This document shows, piece after piece, positions 24,073 through 33,277 of a DNA stretch of 64,000 nt; position 1 is the first letter of the stretch, and every line of letters begins with the position of its first letter. The stretch is from Ralstonia pickettii DTP0602. Lineage in GTDB: Bacteria > Pseudomonadota > Gammaproteobacteria > Burkholderiales > Burkholderiaceae. A program made the translations under genes and the position numbers. The stretch spans positions 434,001 through 498,000 of the forward strand of contig CP006669.1 of assembly GCA_000471925.1 (NCBI GenBank). The letters are read 5' to 3'. The notes under the pieces are model-generated. The model had not been told where the DNA came from. It did not search any database and was given only the letters and a program-made list of their open reading frames with translations.

Positions 24073-25542
24073 CACCCCTTTCAAGGTGATTAGACGACAC
24101 GTCCAGCCTTGATGACACGGGCGGTAGAAACATGCCGCCGTGCTACGCATCCGGCCACATAGCCTTTCTTCTTTTCTTCTTCGGCGCTTTCGGTCCCCGC
24201 GTATGTTTGCGCATCGCGCGGGGATCAACGTGCGTCGCCATCTTGATCAACTCGCGACCGAGCTGAGCTGGGGTGAGGAGGTCATAGGCCTGCCACACCT
24301 CGGGCGGCACCGCGATCATCATGCCGGCATAAGTTGCCCGGATTTCGCTGGCGAGGTAATACGGTGAGAGCTCGATGTCGCTGGTATCCAGCTCATGCCG
24401 GATTCTCACCGCAGTCGCAATCACGCTCAGTACGTTATACGCGAGCGCCGCCACGCCGAAGGCCAGCAGCGCCGCGCGCGGTTGGCTCAACGAACGAATC
24501 TCACTGTTGAGCACCGATTCCAGTCGCTGAAACAGATTCTCTATGCTCCAGCGTCGCCGGTATAGCCGGGCGACTGCCTCGGCCGTCAGATGGGCGGCCG
24601 GGACATTGGTCAGCAGGCGGATGACGGTGTCACCATCCTCGGTGGCGCCATCCAGATGCAGCTCGATGCGCCGCAGCACCAGCGGCGCGTTCGATTCATC
24701 TGGGATGCTGACCGCTTGCTCGTACACGATGCCGGTTTCGACCCGGCCCATTTCGCGTAACGGCTCCAGCTCGCTGGGGCTCGGATTGCGGCCGTGCTCC
24801 CGCACGATGAAGGCGCTGCCGCGACGCTGCCACCCGGCAAGAATCGCCCGGGTGCTGAAGTTGCGATCGGCGATCCACAGTTCGGCCGGCTGGGCCGATG
24901 CGAGCAGGGTTTCCATGATGGCCCGCTCCTGGGCATGCGCATCTTCACAGGGCACCAGATCGACGATCATCGCCGTGTCCGGGTCATAGACCACCAATGA
25001 CTGCCCTGGCAAGGCCGCACCCCGAAACCCCCGCAATGGTTTCAGGCGCTTTTCGCTCGCCGGCAAATGGCTGCCATCCACGATGCGCAGGCGATAGCCA
25101 TTCACCGATGGCGGCTGCTTGCGCAACATCGGTTGCACGACCGGCCCCAATCGCTGCGCACTGCCTTGCACCAGGGCACGAACCAGCCCCGGCTCGGTCC
25201 GGCTGAGCTTGTCGTACAGCGCGGTGATGGAAACCGGCAGCGCCGGACTGGCCTTGGCTGCCGCATGCACCGACGGGCGCAGCCCCACGGCGACCAGCGA
25301 CATGATTTCCACCGTCGTCGAGAACAATAACTCCCGCGTGTACTGCGTTTCACGCTCTTGCTCGAACAACTCGTCGATCCAGGCCGGATCAAGGGCGCGT
25401 TGCAACCCCAGGCGCGCCATCACGCTGATCGGGCTGTGTTCGATAAAGCGTTCCACCACTGCGTCCAGTACCACGCCATTGACTCCGGTTTCTGTTCGAG
25501 AACACGGAGGGTGCCCCAATTTTCGTCACCTTGAAAGGGGTG
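24073..25542 (-). mobile_element. IS4-family insertion sequence
   Basis: The element is 1,470 bp with 17-bp perfect terminal inverted repeats CACCCCTTTCAAGGTGA (24073-24089) and its complement (25526-25542). It is flanked by an 11-bp direct repeat AGGCTTAGAAG at 24062-24072 and 25543-25553, within the 9-12-bp range of IS4 elements. One transposase gene fills it. The perfect duplication suggests a simple, fairly recent insertion. Confidence 0.93.
24143..25519 (-). CDS. IS4-family transposase
   Basis: The 458-residue DDE transposase shows LRIVDGSHLPASEKRL (first Asp), ELWIADRNFSTRAIL (second Asp) and the YREK signature region LYRRRWSIENLFQRLE with the catalytic Glu. The C-terminus is very basic (KHTRGPKAPKKKRRK). 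The start codon lies a few bases inside the inverted repeat; a downstream start such as the one before LDAVVERFIEHSP is possible. The gene looks intact. Confidence 0.92.
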   Translation of the reverse strand: MGHPPCSRTETGVNGVVLDAVVERFIEHSPISVMARLGLQRALDPAWIDELFEQERETQYTRELLFSTTVEIMSLVAVGLRPSVHAAAKASPALPVSITALYDKLSRTEPGLVRALVQGSAQRLGPVVQPMLRKQPPSVNGYRLRIVDGSHLPASEKRLKPLRGFRGAALPGQSLVVYDPDTAMIVDLVPCEDAHAQERAIMETLLASAQPAELWIADRNFSTRAILAGWQRRGSAFIVREHGRNPSPSELEPLREMGRVETGIVYEQAVSIPDESNAPLVLRRIELHLDGATEDGDTVIRLLTNVPAAHLTAEAVARLYRRRWSIENLFQRLESVLNSEIRSLSQPRAALLAFGVAALAYNVLSVIATAVRIRHELDTSDIELSPYYLASEIRATYAGMMIAVPPEVWQAYDLLTPAQLGRELIKMATHVDPRAMRKHTRGPKAPKKKRRKAMWPDA

Positions 25543-25553
25543 AGGCTTAGAAG

Positions 25554-25826
25554 TCAACCGTCACGTAGCGCAAGAACAGGCCTGCCGTCGCCTTTCTGTC
25601 ACAGTCCGAGCTTAGATTTATCTCATAGTCTTCCGACCGCAGGAGAGCCTGTTTGTCAGGCTCCTAGTGCGATGGCGGGGCCCCACGCACGGTGGGGCCG
25701 CATGTTCAACCCCGAGCACATTGGGAAGTTCCGCCACCGGTCATGCCGCACCAGTCGGTTCACCAGGCCCTCCTCGGATGTGCCGTCAATGGCAGAGTTG
25801 GGCGCTCGACAAGTAAGGAGTTGCAA
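25554..25826. promoter_or_regulatory. Leader region of the phasin gene with two hairpins
   Basis: An imperfect hairpin with core AGCCTG-tttgt-CAGGCT lies near 25,643-25,659. A perfect one, GGCCCCAC-gcacg-GTGGGGCC, lies near 25,680-25,700. They may be terminators of lost upstream genes or folds in the phasin leader. An AAGGAG ribosome site precedes the phasin ATG at 25827. Confidence 0.35.
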
Positions 25827-26386
25827 ATGAATCAATCGTCCTCCAAGCAAATCGCTGATGTGCAGACGGCGAACCTTGACGCCTTAGTGGGGCTGGCCAA
25901 CAACGCCTTCGAGGGATTCGAGAAATTGCTCGATCTGAATATGCAGACTGTGAAGACGGCGCTCGTCGAAACACAGGAGGGGGCACAAAAAGCGCTGTCA
26001 GTTAAGGACACACAGGAGTTGATTGCAGTTGAAACCGACTTGCTTCGTCCGATGTCTGACAAGGCCTATCGTATCAGCGCCATCTGTACAAAATCGCGGC
26101 CGATACACAGGCAGCGCTCGACAAGGTGGCCGAAGCTCAATACGAGGCGAACAAGCACGAGATGACTAACTTGGTCAAAAGCGCTGCCGAGCCATGGGAC
26201 TCCGGAACTGCAGACGCTGTATTGCAAGCCGCAATCAGGGCGACCGACTTGCTGTTCGAAGGTATGCGGAATGCCGCGAAGCAAATGACGCAAGCTGCTG
26301 AGAGTAGCCTTAAGGCATCCGCCGACGCTGTCGCCAGTGCCAGCCAGCCTTCCGACGAACAGGCGTCGCAGAAGGCTGCGCCGTAG
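25827..26386 (+). pseudogene. phaP: Phasin (PHB-granule protein), frameshifted
   Basis: The first frame reads MNQSSSKQIADVQTANLDAL, LANNAFEGFEKLLDLNMQTVKTALVETQEGAQKALSVKDTQELIAVETDLLRPMSDKAY, the classical Burkholderiales phasin start. Near 26,069 one base is missing (tat-cg-tat where an extra base is expected), and the protein continues in the next frame: QRHLYKIAADTQAALDKVAEAQYEANKHEMTNLVKSAAE to the stop at 26386. Restoring one base gives 186 residues, the usual phasin length. Either a real frameshift or a sequencing error. Phasins coat PHB granules and match the nearby PHB depolymerase theme. Confidence 0.88.
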
Positions 26387-27171
26387 TTCGCAGTGGGTAA
26401 AACGGAGTGGTTCGCCGCGCCGCGTGCTTGCTCCCATGGCGATGAACATTGCACTGGTCCATCGTAGGTCCCCTGTGTGCAAAGGGGTGAACGTCAGCTG
26501 AGTGAGGCCGCACGACGCCGGCGATGCGTGCAAGCCGCTGTCCTGGGAACCGGTCATGCTCAGTGGCCGGTTGCGTCCAGGCATCACGATGCGGACGAGC
26601 ACCAGGCCGGCGGCGACAAGCGGTTAGTCCCGTATCCCGTCCATTACAGCCGGGCGTTCGCTTTTTCCGCATTCCTTTACCCACAGTGCCAACAGCGTTC
26701 CTTGCGGTTCGCCTGCCGTCGCCGGCGGCGCTATGGGCTTGCCCTGTTCCACATGAGTCTCCGAGTGGGGCGGACCCTTCGTCTTCGCCGGCGGTGTGCT
26801 GTCCATGATGGCCCAGTATTCAGAGACCATTCCTCACCGCATACCATTTAGGTTCAAGCCTATCAGCACGTTTGGCTTGTTCAAACTCACGACGTTTAAC
26901 CGAAGTTCACATATGTTGGTCGTACCCACTCGTCCCTTGCTCCTCTCCGCCCTCGTGCTGGCAGATTCCGCTTCACCTTGCGGCTGGGCGTACCGGGTAT
27001 CCGGCGGCTACGTTGTCCCCAGAGCTTCACGCCGAGCTGTTACCGGCTCCGCGTGTCTGGGTAGGGAACGGTTGATGGAACAACCGGTTTCATCAGGTCA
27101 TAAATGCTCCAGTGAAACAGAAACTCACGCGACTTGCAGGTCGCACGAACACATGTTTGGCGAGATCAAAA
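26387..27171. other. Gene-free stretch (785 bp)
   Basis: No gene with recognisable motifs on either strand. Open frames here are short and of unnatural composition. The 3' part may be debris of an unidentified element that truncated the DUF1643 gene next to it. Confidence 0.4.
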
Positions 27172-27369
27172 TCAAAGCCACCCCTGCAGGCACCGCGTGA
27201 TCGTCGGGTCGTTGACTTGGTGGTCGGCCGTCGATGGGTTGAGCATGATGAAGCCCAGCGTCGGCCGGCTGGCATCCCAGTAGCGCCAGAGGCGATAGCG
27301 GTATTGCTCGCAGTCGGAGTGGACGCAGCCGGCCTCGCCGTCGAGGGTCTGGGTTGTCATGTGCTTCAT
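27172..27369 (-). pseudogene. DUF1643 protein, N-terminal fragment
   Basis: The fragment reads CEQYRYRLWRYWDASRPTLGFIMLNPSTADHQVNDPTITRC, matching the start of DUF1643 proteins (consensus RYRLWR, FIMLNPSTAD, DPTIRRC). Full members have about 150-170 residues; here the frame stops at residue 65 after RCLQGWL. The downstream DNA is unrelated, so the gene was truncated. The function of DUF1643 is not settled; it is common on plasmids and integrative elements. Confidence 0.75.
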
Positions 27370-27401
27370 GCTACGATCCTTGCAACGGAGAGGGCGCCAC
27401 C

Positions 27402-27641
27402 ATGAGCGAAGTCAGTACGTACCAGTATCGCGGCCATGCGATTCAAATTGCGGTAACTGAAAAGGGCGGGAATTGCTCGCTGAGCGTCCAGATTGCTTGT
27501 GCGGCAGAAGGGCATCTGCCCGTCTCGTCTTGGACGGGAAAGGAAGCGGGCACCGTCGAAGCTGTGGTAGGTCGCTCGCTTTCTCGCGCGAAACGGGTAG
27601 TCGATGTGTCGCTCGGCGAAGCTGCCGAACGTGGCAGGTAG
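27402..27641 (+). CDS. Small hypothetical protein
   Basis: The 79-residue protein MSEVSTYQYRGHAIQIAVTE follows a GGAG site 11 bp upstream. The Y-x-Y-R-G-H opening is seen in short Burkholderiales proteins of unknown role with a single small beta-rich domain. An overlapping minus-strand frame exists (27366-27695) but has less natural composition. No function can be suggested. Confidence 0.4.
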   Translation: MSEVSTYQYRGHAIQIAVTEKGGNCSLSVQIACAAEGHLPVSSWTGKEAGTVEAVVGRSLSRAKRVVDVSLGEAAERGR

Positions 27642-27691
27642 CATGATCCAACCCGTGCCGGTCGGACACTTTGGTTTGATGATGAACCCGG

Positions 27692-28258
27692 TCAAGACAG
27701 CTCCTGCTCCGCTTGCCGCATCGCCACGGTGAGGGCAGCCATATCATCGTGCGAGCCCCCGCGGTCGGGATGCGCCGCCTGAGCGCGCCGCCGGAACGCC
27801 GCCCGGACGGCATCCAGGTCGCGTTCGCCAGTCGGCACGCCGATCACCTCGCGCCACGTGCGCGCTGCGCCGGGCGACGGTAGGGCGGTGAAGCCGGTGA
27901 AGGCTCGCTCGAGGATCTGGGCGCCACCATGCCGTTCGATCGCACGCAGCTTCCAGTGTCGCAGCGATGGCGGCTATGTTGGTCAGGTCCTGGCGCTGCT
28001 GCTTCGGAGGTAGTGTCGGGCGGTCAGGTCCAGCAGTAGCGTGCCGGCTGTGATGCCGCACAACCGCCGCGCGTACATCGCCAGCCGCTTGCAGCCGGCC
28101 AGCTTCTCCTGCCCGTGGGCATAGCGCGCCAGCACCGCGGCGTACTCCGGCATTCGCCACAGCCATCCTACGATGGCTCTCGCTCCGCGGTGGACGACGA
28201 CCGAGACCGACCCGTTTGAGTCAGTCGGCTTCCGATCGTCGATGAACGAGATGGCCTA
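27692..28258 (-). pseudogene. J-domain protein of mobile-element type, frameshifted and truncated
   Basis: Read with frame changes, the minus strand gives FIDDRKPTDSNGSVSVVVHR, WLWRMPEYAAVLARYAHGQEKLAGCKRLAMYARR, then ILERAFTGFTALPSPGAART, and finally a J-domain half, LDAVRAAFRRRAQAAHPDRGGSHDDMAAL, with an intact HPD, ending at 27692. A frame change lies near 27,960-28,000 and the 5' end is cut at about 28,258. J-domain proteins of this layout are known from integrative elements and plasmids. It is a separate family from the CbpA-like gene. Confidence 0.65.
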
Positions 28259-28349
28259 GATCCCGTCATCCGAACCCGGCTTAGTGGAGGTCCGGAGAGC
28301 AATCCAGGGTGGTCATCCATGCGCGGCGCAACCGGGATGTCTTTTGCCG

Positions 28350-29036
28350 CCCCTTGGCATTACTCGCTGGCGCAAACATGGTCTGCGTCCCCATCGACTG
28401 GCACAGCACATGATCTCCAACGATCCGGACTTCGAGACCAAGGCTGCCGACGTCATTGGCTTGTACCTGAACCCGCCGGCGCATGCGGTGGTGTTCTGCG
28501 TGGATGAGAAGACCGCGATCCAGGCATTGGACCGCAAAGACCGCATGTTGCCGCTGTCGCCCGGGCGTGCCGAAAGCCATGGATTCGAGTACAAGCGCAA
28601 CGGCACCTTGAGCCTGTTTGCCGCGTTGAACACGGCCACCGGAGAAGTGCTAGGCAAGACCGCGGCGCGCCACACCAGCGAGCAGTTCGTGGTGTTTCTG
28701 ACCGATATCGTGGCCCATCAGCCAGATGGTCAGGAAATCCACGTGATCTGTGACAACGTGAGCAGCCACAAGACGTCGCGCGTCCAGGAATTCCTGCGGG
28801 CCCATCGGCACGTGCACATGCACTTCACGCCCACATATTCGTCGTGGCTGAACCAGGTGGAGAATTGGTTCTCCCGTATCCAGCGTGACGTAATCAGTCG
28901 CGGTATCTTTACTTCCGTGAAGGACCTAGACCGGAAGCTGATGCGCTAAATCCGTCAGCACAACGAGAATCCGGCACCCATCAAGTGGAAGTACAACGAC
29001 CCAACTCGGCGAATTCGCCCGGTGCCATTTAATTGA
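28350..29036 (+). pseudogene. IS630-family transposase fragment
   Basis: The fragment begins about RWRKHGLRPHRLAQHMISN and contains the DDE region: VVFCVDEKTAIQALDRKD, IHVICDNVSSHKTSR and YSSWLNQVENWFSRIQRD. The N-terminal helix-turn-helix part is missing. A stop (TAA at 28947-28949) interrupts KLMR-IRQHNENPAPIKWKYNDP, where a Tyr codon is expected. The end is at 29036. It is a different IS630 member from those at 941 and 50838. No intact inverted repeats were found. Confidence 0.85.
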
Positions 29037-29200
29037 CGCAGTATACTAGCAACCCGGCTAGGCCACTTGGCCACTTGGCACTTGGCCGGCACCTGTCGGG
29101 CCAACGTGAATGAGTTCCTGCCCATGGACTTGAATTCCGGCCCCGCTTTGGAGATAGCTGTCTCGGAGCCGGCGGTTGTCAACGTAGTTGTCGCGTCACC

Positions 29201-29816
29201 TCACGCAACCTGCTTTAGTTCTGCTGGCTCAATCCGCTCCGGATTGAGCCAGACTTCGTCGTCCAATCTCCAGTTCCGCGTCGGCCCGGACCAACGCTCG
29301 GGCGTTCTGGCCTTAGCCTCAGCATAGACCGCTTCACGGTGCGCCAGGACCGCCGCGGCTACGCCACCGTGGCGCTGCACCGGTGTCACGAATTTCAGTC
29401 CACTATGCTTGTGCTCGTGGTTGTACCAACGCACGAATCGCTGCGTCCATGCGCGTGCCTCGTCCACGCTGTCGAACGCCTGGCGCGGGTAGTCTGGCCG
29501 ATATTTGCAGGTCCCGAACAGCGACTCCGCGTAGGGGTTGTCATTGCTCACGCGCGGCCGGCTGAACGAAGCGACCACCCCCAGGTTTTCCAGGGTGGCC
29601 AGCATCGTCGCGCCCTTCATTGGACTGCCGTTATCCGAGTGCAGAACCAGAGGACGTCCAGCCAGACCTTCGGCCAAACTGGCTCGCCGCATGAGCAACG
29701 CCGCCAACTCCGCCGATTCCGCCCGATGCACTTCATGACCGACGATCTTGCGGCTGAACACGTCCAGCATCATGTACCAGTAGTAATACTGGCCCTTGAT
29801 TTCCGCTGGCAGTGGA
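29201..29816 (-). pseudogene. IS3-family OrfB, 3' part (split by group II intron)
   Basis: The segment reads LPAEIKGQYYYWYMMLDVFSRKIVGHEVH, LVLHSDNGSPMKGATMLATLENLGV, NDNPYAESLFGTCKYRPDYP and YNHEHKHSGLKFVTPVQRHGG, the second half of the rve integrase core with the second Asp and the Glu. It joins the upstream part at 32099-32567 across the intron. If the intron splices correctly from the transcript, OrfB could still be made. Confidence 0.85.
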
Positions 29817-29862
29817 GTAAGAGACAGGGCGTAGTCGGACTATTTCCCTGTCTCTCCTCCCC

Positions 29863-29896
29863 GAACCGGACTTGCACCTCTCAGCGCATCCGGCTC
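29863..29896 (-). ncRNA. Group II intron domain V
   Basis: A 34-nt segment, GAGCCGGATGCGCTGAGAGG followed by the pairing half ending TCCGGTTC, with the catalytic AGC-like triad region and GAGA loop, lies six bases after the maturase stop. Length and sequence match the conserved domain V hairpin. Confidence 0.88.
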
Positions 29897-29901
29897 TCCG
29901 T

Positions 29902-31434
29902 TCAAGTGTTGCTCATAGCAAAGGCGACAACGGGGTAGCGCGACTCGATGGTACGGCGTGCCTCATCGCGCAGGATGTACGGATTTTCCGTCGGGGTACG
30001 CCAGGTAAAACGACCTTTGCGGCTGGTAACCAGGCGCCGAAGCGCCACCACCCCATACCACCCTCGACTGTTCTGGCCTTGTAACACCCATGTTGTAGCC
30101 TGTCCCGGCTCCGGCGCTCGGATATAGTCGCGCATCAGCGACCTGAACCCACGCCGATACTTGCGCGCGAGCCAGTGTCCGAGTTTCCAGAAGACTGTTC
30201 GGTCTAGCTTAGTGAACATGGTAGCCGTGTAGTCGGTGTATTGATAGAAGGCAGCCCAGCCAGCGATCTGCCGATTCAGGCTTTCCATCAGGTCCATCCG
30301 GTTCATGCCGTAGTTGCCCGAAAGTTGCTTGACGAGCCTCCCGGCAAAGCCTCGATACTTCTCCCACGGTATGGTCGTCACAGGCCGCATGCGGCCGCGT
30401 GGCCCACGCTTGCGAATGATCCGGTGACCGAGGAAGACAAAGCCGTCGTTCACATGCGTGATATGGGTCTTCTCCATATTCAGCGTTAGCTTCAGCTCGC
30501 CTTCGAGGAACCCACGGCATGCTTCACGTACTGTCTCAGCATGTTCACGCGTCCCCTTGACCACGATCACAAAGTCATCCGCGTACCGACAATAGGATAC
30601 CGCTGGTTTCCACTGCCGATCTTCTCGAACAGCAATAGGCCGCTGTTTAAGAATTGCGAAGTTCCACGCCCACCGATCCTTCCGCACTTTCTTGCTCAGG
30701 TAGTTCCGCTCCATCCACGCATCGAATTCGTGCAACATGATGTTGGATAAGAGGGGCGAGATGACACCACCCTGAGGAACGCCTTCGCTTGCTGCACGAA
30801 ACAGTTCGCGATCAACACAGCCCGCTTTGATGAACTTCCAGAGCAGGTCAAGAAAGCGCTGATCGGCGATTCGCTTGCGAATCCCCTTCATGAGTAGGCG
30901 ATGATGAACCGTATCAAAGTAGCTGGCGAGGTCGCCCTCGATAACCCAACGTCCCGCAGTACTTTGTTCACCGCCGTCTTGTAGTTGGAGCTTCACCGCG
31001 CGAATCGCGTGATGTACGCTACGGGCAGGCCTAAAGCCATATGAAGCCGGGTGGAAATCGCTCTCCCATATCGGCTCCATCGCCATCAACATTGCCCGTT
31101 GCACGATCCGATCCCGCAGGCTCGGTATGCCGAGCGGCCTGAGCTTGCCGTTCGCTTTCGGTATGTACACGCGTCGCGCAGGCAACGGACTATATGAACC
31201 CGTCAGCAACTCGTCGCGTATCGTCGCCAGTTCATGCTGGAGATTCGCTTCCATCATGCACTTGTTGACCCCGTCCACGCCCGGCGTGCCGGCTCCACTG
31301 GAGGCCAGTGTAATGCGAGCCGCTTCGCTCAGCCAATCCCGATTGGCAATCAGCCTCAGGAGTCGATCGAACTTGCGTTCTTTGTTCTCCGTCGACCATG
31401 TCGCCAGTTTGCTTTGCATTTCACTGATTATCAA
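29902..31434 (-). CDS. ltrA: Group II intron reverse transcriptase/maturase
   Basis: The 510-residue protein has the RT blocks in order: TPGVDGVNKCMMEANL (RT1), RRVYIPKANGKLRPLGIPSLRDRIVQ (RT2), FRPARSVHHAIRAVK, GDLASYFDTVHHRLL, SEGVPQGGVISPLLSNIMLHEFD, the catalytic YADDFVIVV, and NMEKTHITHVNDGFVFLGHRI. A maturase domain X follows (KYRGFAGRLVKQLSG onward). A GIIM-type N-terminus (IANRDWLSEAARITLASSGAG) is present. No HNH endonuclease is seen at the C-terminus. The gene is intact. Confidence 0.95.
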   Translation of the reverse strand: MIISEMQSKLATWSTENKERKFDRLLRLIANRDWLSEAARITLASSGAGTPGVDGVNKCMMEANLQHELATIRDELLTGSYSPLPARRVYIPKANGKLRPLGIPSLRDRIVQRAMLMAMEPIWESDFHPASYGFRPARSVHHAIRAVKLQLQDGGEQSTAGRWVIEGDLASYFDTVHHRLLMKGIRKRIADQRFLDLLWKFIKAGCVDRELFRAASEGVPQGGVISPLLSNIMLHEFDAWMERNYLSKKVRKDRWAWNFAILKQRPIAVREDRQWKPAVSYCRYADDFVIVVKGTREHAETVREACRGFLEGELKLTLNMEKTHITHVNDGFVFLGHRIIRKRGPRGRMRPVTTIPWEKYRGFAGRLVKQLSGNYGMNRMDLMESLNRQIAGWAAFYQYTDYTATMFTKLDRTVFWKLGHWLARKYRRGFRSLMRDYIRAPEPGQATTWVLQGQNSRGWYGVVALRRLVTSRKGRFTWRTPTENPYILRDEARRTIESRYPVVAFAMSNT

Positions 31435-32060
31435 AGGTCTTCACCTCACTAGGGTCAGCTAGTCAACCAAACAAACCACTTCAACTGCCTCCCTTCGCCA
31501 TGTGGCCGGCTTTCCCGACCTCGGACTACTACGGAGGCTCCGCCAGTTTGCACATCATCGGGGGAACACTCCCTTGGCATCTGTGCAAACCTTCCCCAGT
31601 TCACATGCTGGACTCACCGCATGAGCGAGGTTGCCTGTCGCAGTCTTTATCCTTGCTTGCCGCAAGTCGTCGCGGGCACCACGATCTAGCTGCGCGCTCC
31701 CCGTGGTTCCATGCTGACCAGCATACTTGTCCAGTCAGTACTCGTGCCCCCGGACCATGGATGTGCCCGGAAACAGCCCGCGTCCTGCCCATAAGGCGGT
31801 GTGGGCAGGGGTGACATTTCAACCCTCAGATGCGTTTCAACAGGTTCGTGTTCCTCAACCGTCCCATGCTCAGCCTAGAGACTCATCTTGGCGTAACCGC
31901 TTCGCCGCAAGCCCCGTTTCCCACGGACTACGTCACCCTGCCAGTGTCAGCAGGTCACCGCCGCTTCGGCTCACTTCCCCTCGCAGCAGAGGAAGGGCAT
32001 ACCCCGGTACTGCAATGTCACTTCCACCGGGTCCTGCATTCCAAACATGCTCAAGCAGCT
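31435..32060 (-). other. Structured 5' part of the group II intron (domains I-IV)
   Basis: This non-coding 0.6 kb upstream of the maturase gene is the folded ribozyme part of the intron. Open frames in it are artefacts. Confidence 0.6.
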
Positions 32061-32098
32061 TCACCCCCAAACGGGCGGGCTACGCTGGCTGGGCGTAC

Positions 32099-32567
32099 TC
32101 CAGGTAATGTCCCAGCTCCACACCTGATTGGGTCCGGTGGCGCAATGGCTGGTCACCACCCGGGCCGAGGGCTTGCGCGCACGACCGCGGTGATGCTGCT
32201 GCGACGCGCTACGCAAGACACGATAAAAGCTCGACTCCGAGGCCACGTACTGGCCGCGGTCCGCCAGCGTCGGTACGATCTGGCTGGGCGGCAAACTGGC
32301 AAACTCCACGCTGTTGGCCACCTCAAGAATCTGCTGGCGTTCCGGCTCGCTTAGCTTGTTGGCTGGCGCTGGCCGCTCAGTGGTGGTGCGAGCATCTGCG
32401 ACCACCTCGTCGCCATCCCGAACCCAGCGCTGGAAGGTGCGCAGGCTCAGACCCAACTCGTCGCAAGCCTGCGTCAGTCGGCAGCCAGAGTGTTCTGCCT
32501 CTCGAATCAACGATATACACAACCGGCGATCTGGGACGCTGATCAGTCGTCCTCTTTTTTTCCCCAA
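32099..32567 (-). pseudogene. IS3-family OrfB, 5' part (split by group II intron)
   Basis: It starts MGKKRGRLISVPDRRLCISL, contains the HTH_21 region SLRTFQRWVRD and FYRVLRSASQQHHRGRAR, and ends in NQVWSWDITW, the first Asp block of the integrase core, where the intron begins. It overlaps the 3' end of orfA at a run of seven A residues (32,557-32,566 region), the usual site of -1 frameshifting in IS3 elements. Confidence 0.85.
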
Positions 32568-33040
32568 ATCGCCTGGGCTTTTTTTCTCAGGATGAGCAGT
32601 GCGGCCGCTTCCGCCAGCGCCTTCTCCTTTCGCTGTAATTCCTTCTCAAGCTGCTGGATGCGCTTCTTGTCACCTTTCGACTGAAGCCGTTGCTCTCGCG
32701 CCTGCTCACCGGCGTTGGCATTGGCCGATCGACAGGCCTCTCGCCAGGCAGCGATCTGCTCCGCATAAAGACCCTTGCGGCGGCAATACTCGGCCAATTC
32801 CGCTTCATTGAGCGGCGCGGTTTCCAGCACCACCGCAAACTTGTCTTCCGAGGACCAGGCCTCGGGGTTCTTTCCATCTCCCGGCACCGGGACTCCTTGC
32901 GCTTTCATCTGTCGACGCCAAGCATACAGCGTCTGCTCAGTGATTCCAGTCTCCCTTGCCAGCGCCGACACCAACGCGTTCTCGGGGGGCATCATGCGGC
33001 GCAACAGCGCTTCCTTTCTCTCTGCTGAATAGGCTCTCAT
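32543..33040 (-). CDS. IS3-family OrfA (long type)
   Basis: A 165-residue protein with an N-terminal helix-turn-helix (RMMPPENALVSALARETGITEQTLYAWRRQMKAQG), a second helical segment (LNEAELAEYCRRKGLYAEQIAAWREAC) and a C-terminal coiled coil (KRIQQLEKELQRKEKALAEAAALLILRKKA). This long OrfA type is known from a subset of IS3 elements. Its end, WGKKEDD, overlaps the orfB start in the shifted frame. Intact. Confidence 0.9.
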   Translation of the reverse strand: MRAYSAERKEALLRRMMPPENALVSALARETGITEQTLYAWRRQMKAQGVPVPGDGKNPEAWSSEDKFAVVLETAPLNEAELAEYCRRKGLYAEQIAAWREACRSANANAGEQAREQRLQSKGDKKRIQQLEKELQRKEKALAEAAALLILRKKAQAIWGKKEDD

Positions 33041-33277
33041 TCACTCTGACTCTACCGCCCCCAGACTGGGTCAATCGAAATCAGGTAACACGACAACTAT
33101 TCTGACGCCGGGGGGAGCCATCGACGATCATGATGAACAGCGTCCCAGCGATCGCACCGTCTTCGCCGCCAGAGATCTCAAAGCGGACCCTCCTGAAGGG
33201 CCCTGATTTTGCGCCAGGCCTGCGATGCTCCGGTGACGCCCTCGCGATCCCGGCGGTCGCCCGTCTGGCTTGATGGC

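Larger units (their letters stand above)
29817..32098 (-). mobile_element. Group II intron, about 2.28 kb
   Basis: On the minus strand the intron starts near 32,098 with GTACGCCCAGCC, close to the GUGYG consensus, encodes a maturase, and ends near 29,817 after a domain VI-like stem (AGAGACAGGG pairing with CCCTGTCTCT). Domain V is at 29863-29896. It sits inside the IS3 orfB after the codons for WSWDITW, in the sense orientation, so splicing could rescue the host gene. Boundaries are accurate only to a few bases. Confidence 0.85.
29189..33095 (-). mobile_element. IS3-family element interrupted by a group II intron
   Basis: Terminal repeats of the type TGTCGTGTTACCTG (ending at 33095 on the plus strand) and TGTCGCGTCACCTC (starting at 29189) bracket orfA and a split orfB. 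Without the 2.28-kb intron the element is about 1.6 kb, rather long for IS3 because orfA is large. I could not find a matching target duplication outside the repeats, so one side may be rearranged. Confidence 0.75.

Noticed and set aside
26387..27171. Open frames between phasin and DUF1643 fragment
   Set aside because: Short, Arg/Pro/Ser-rich, no ribosome sites and no motifs; not reported as genes.
27366..27695. 109-residue minus-strand protein overlapping the J-domain remnant stop
   Set aside because: Starts with TTG, lacks a ribosome site and overlaps a better-supported plus-strand frame; composition looks artificial.
29902..31434. Reverse transcriptase as part of a retron or diversity-generating system
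   Set aside because: Maturase domain X, a canonical 34-nt domain V just downstream and insertion in a transposase gene identify a group II intron; no template/variable repeats or retron RNA were seen.
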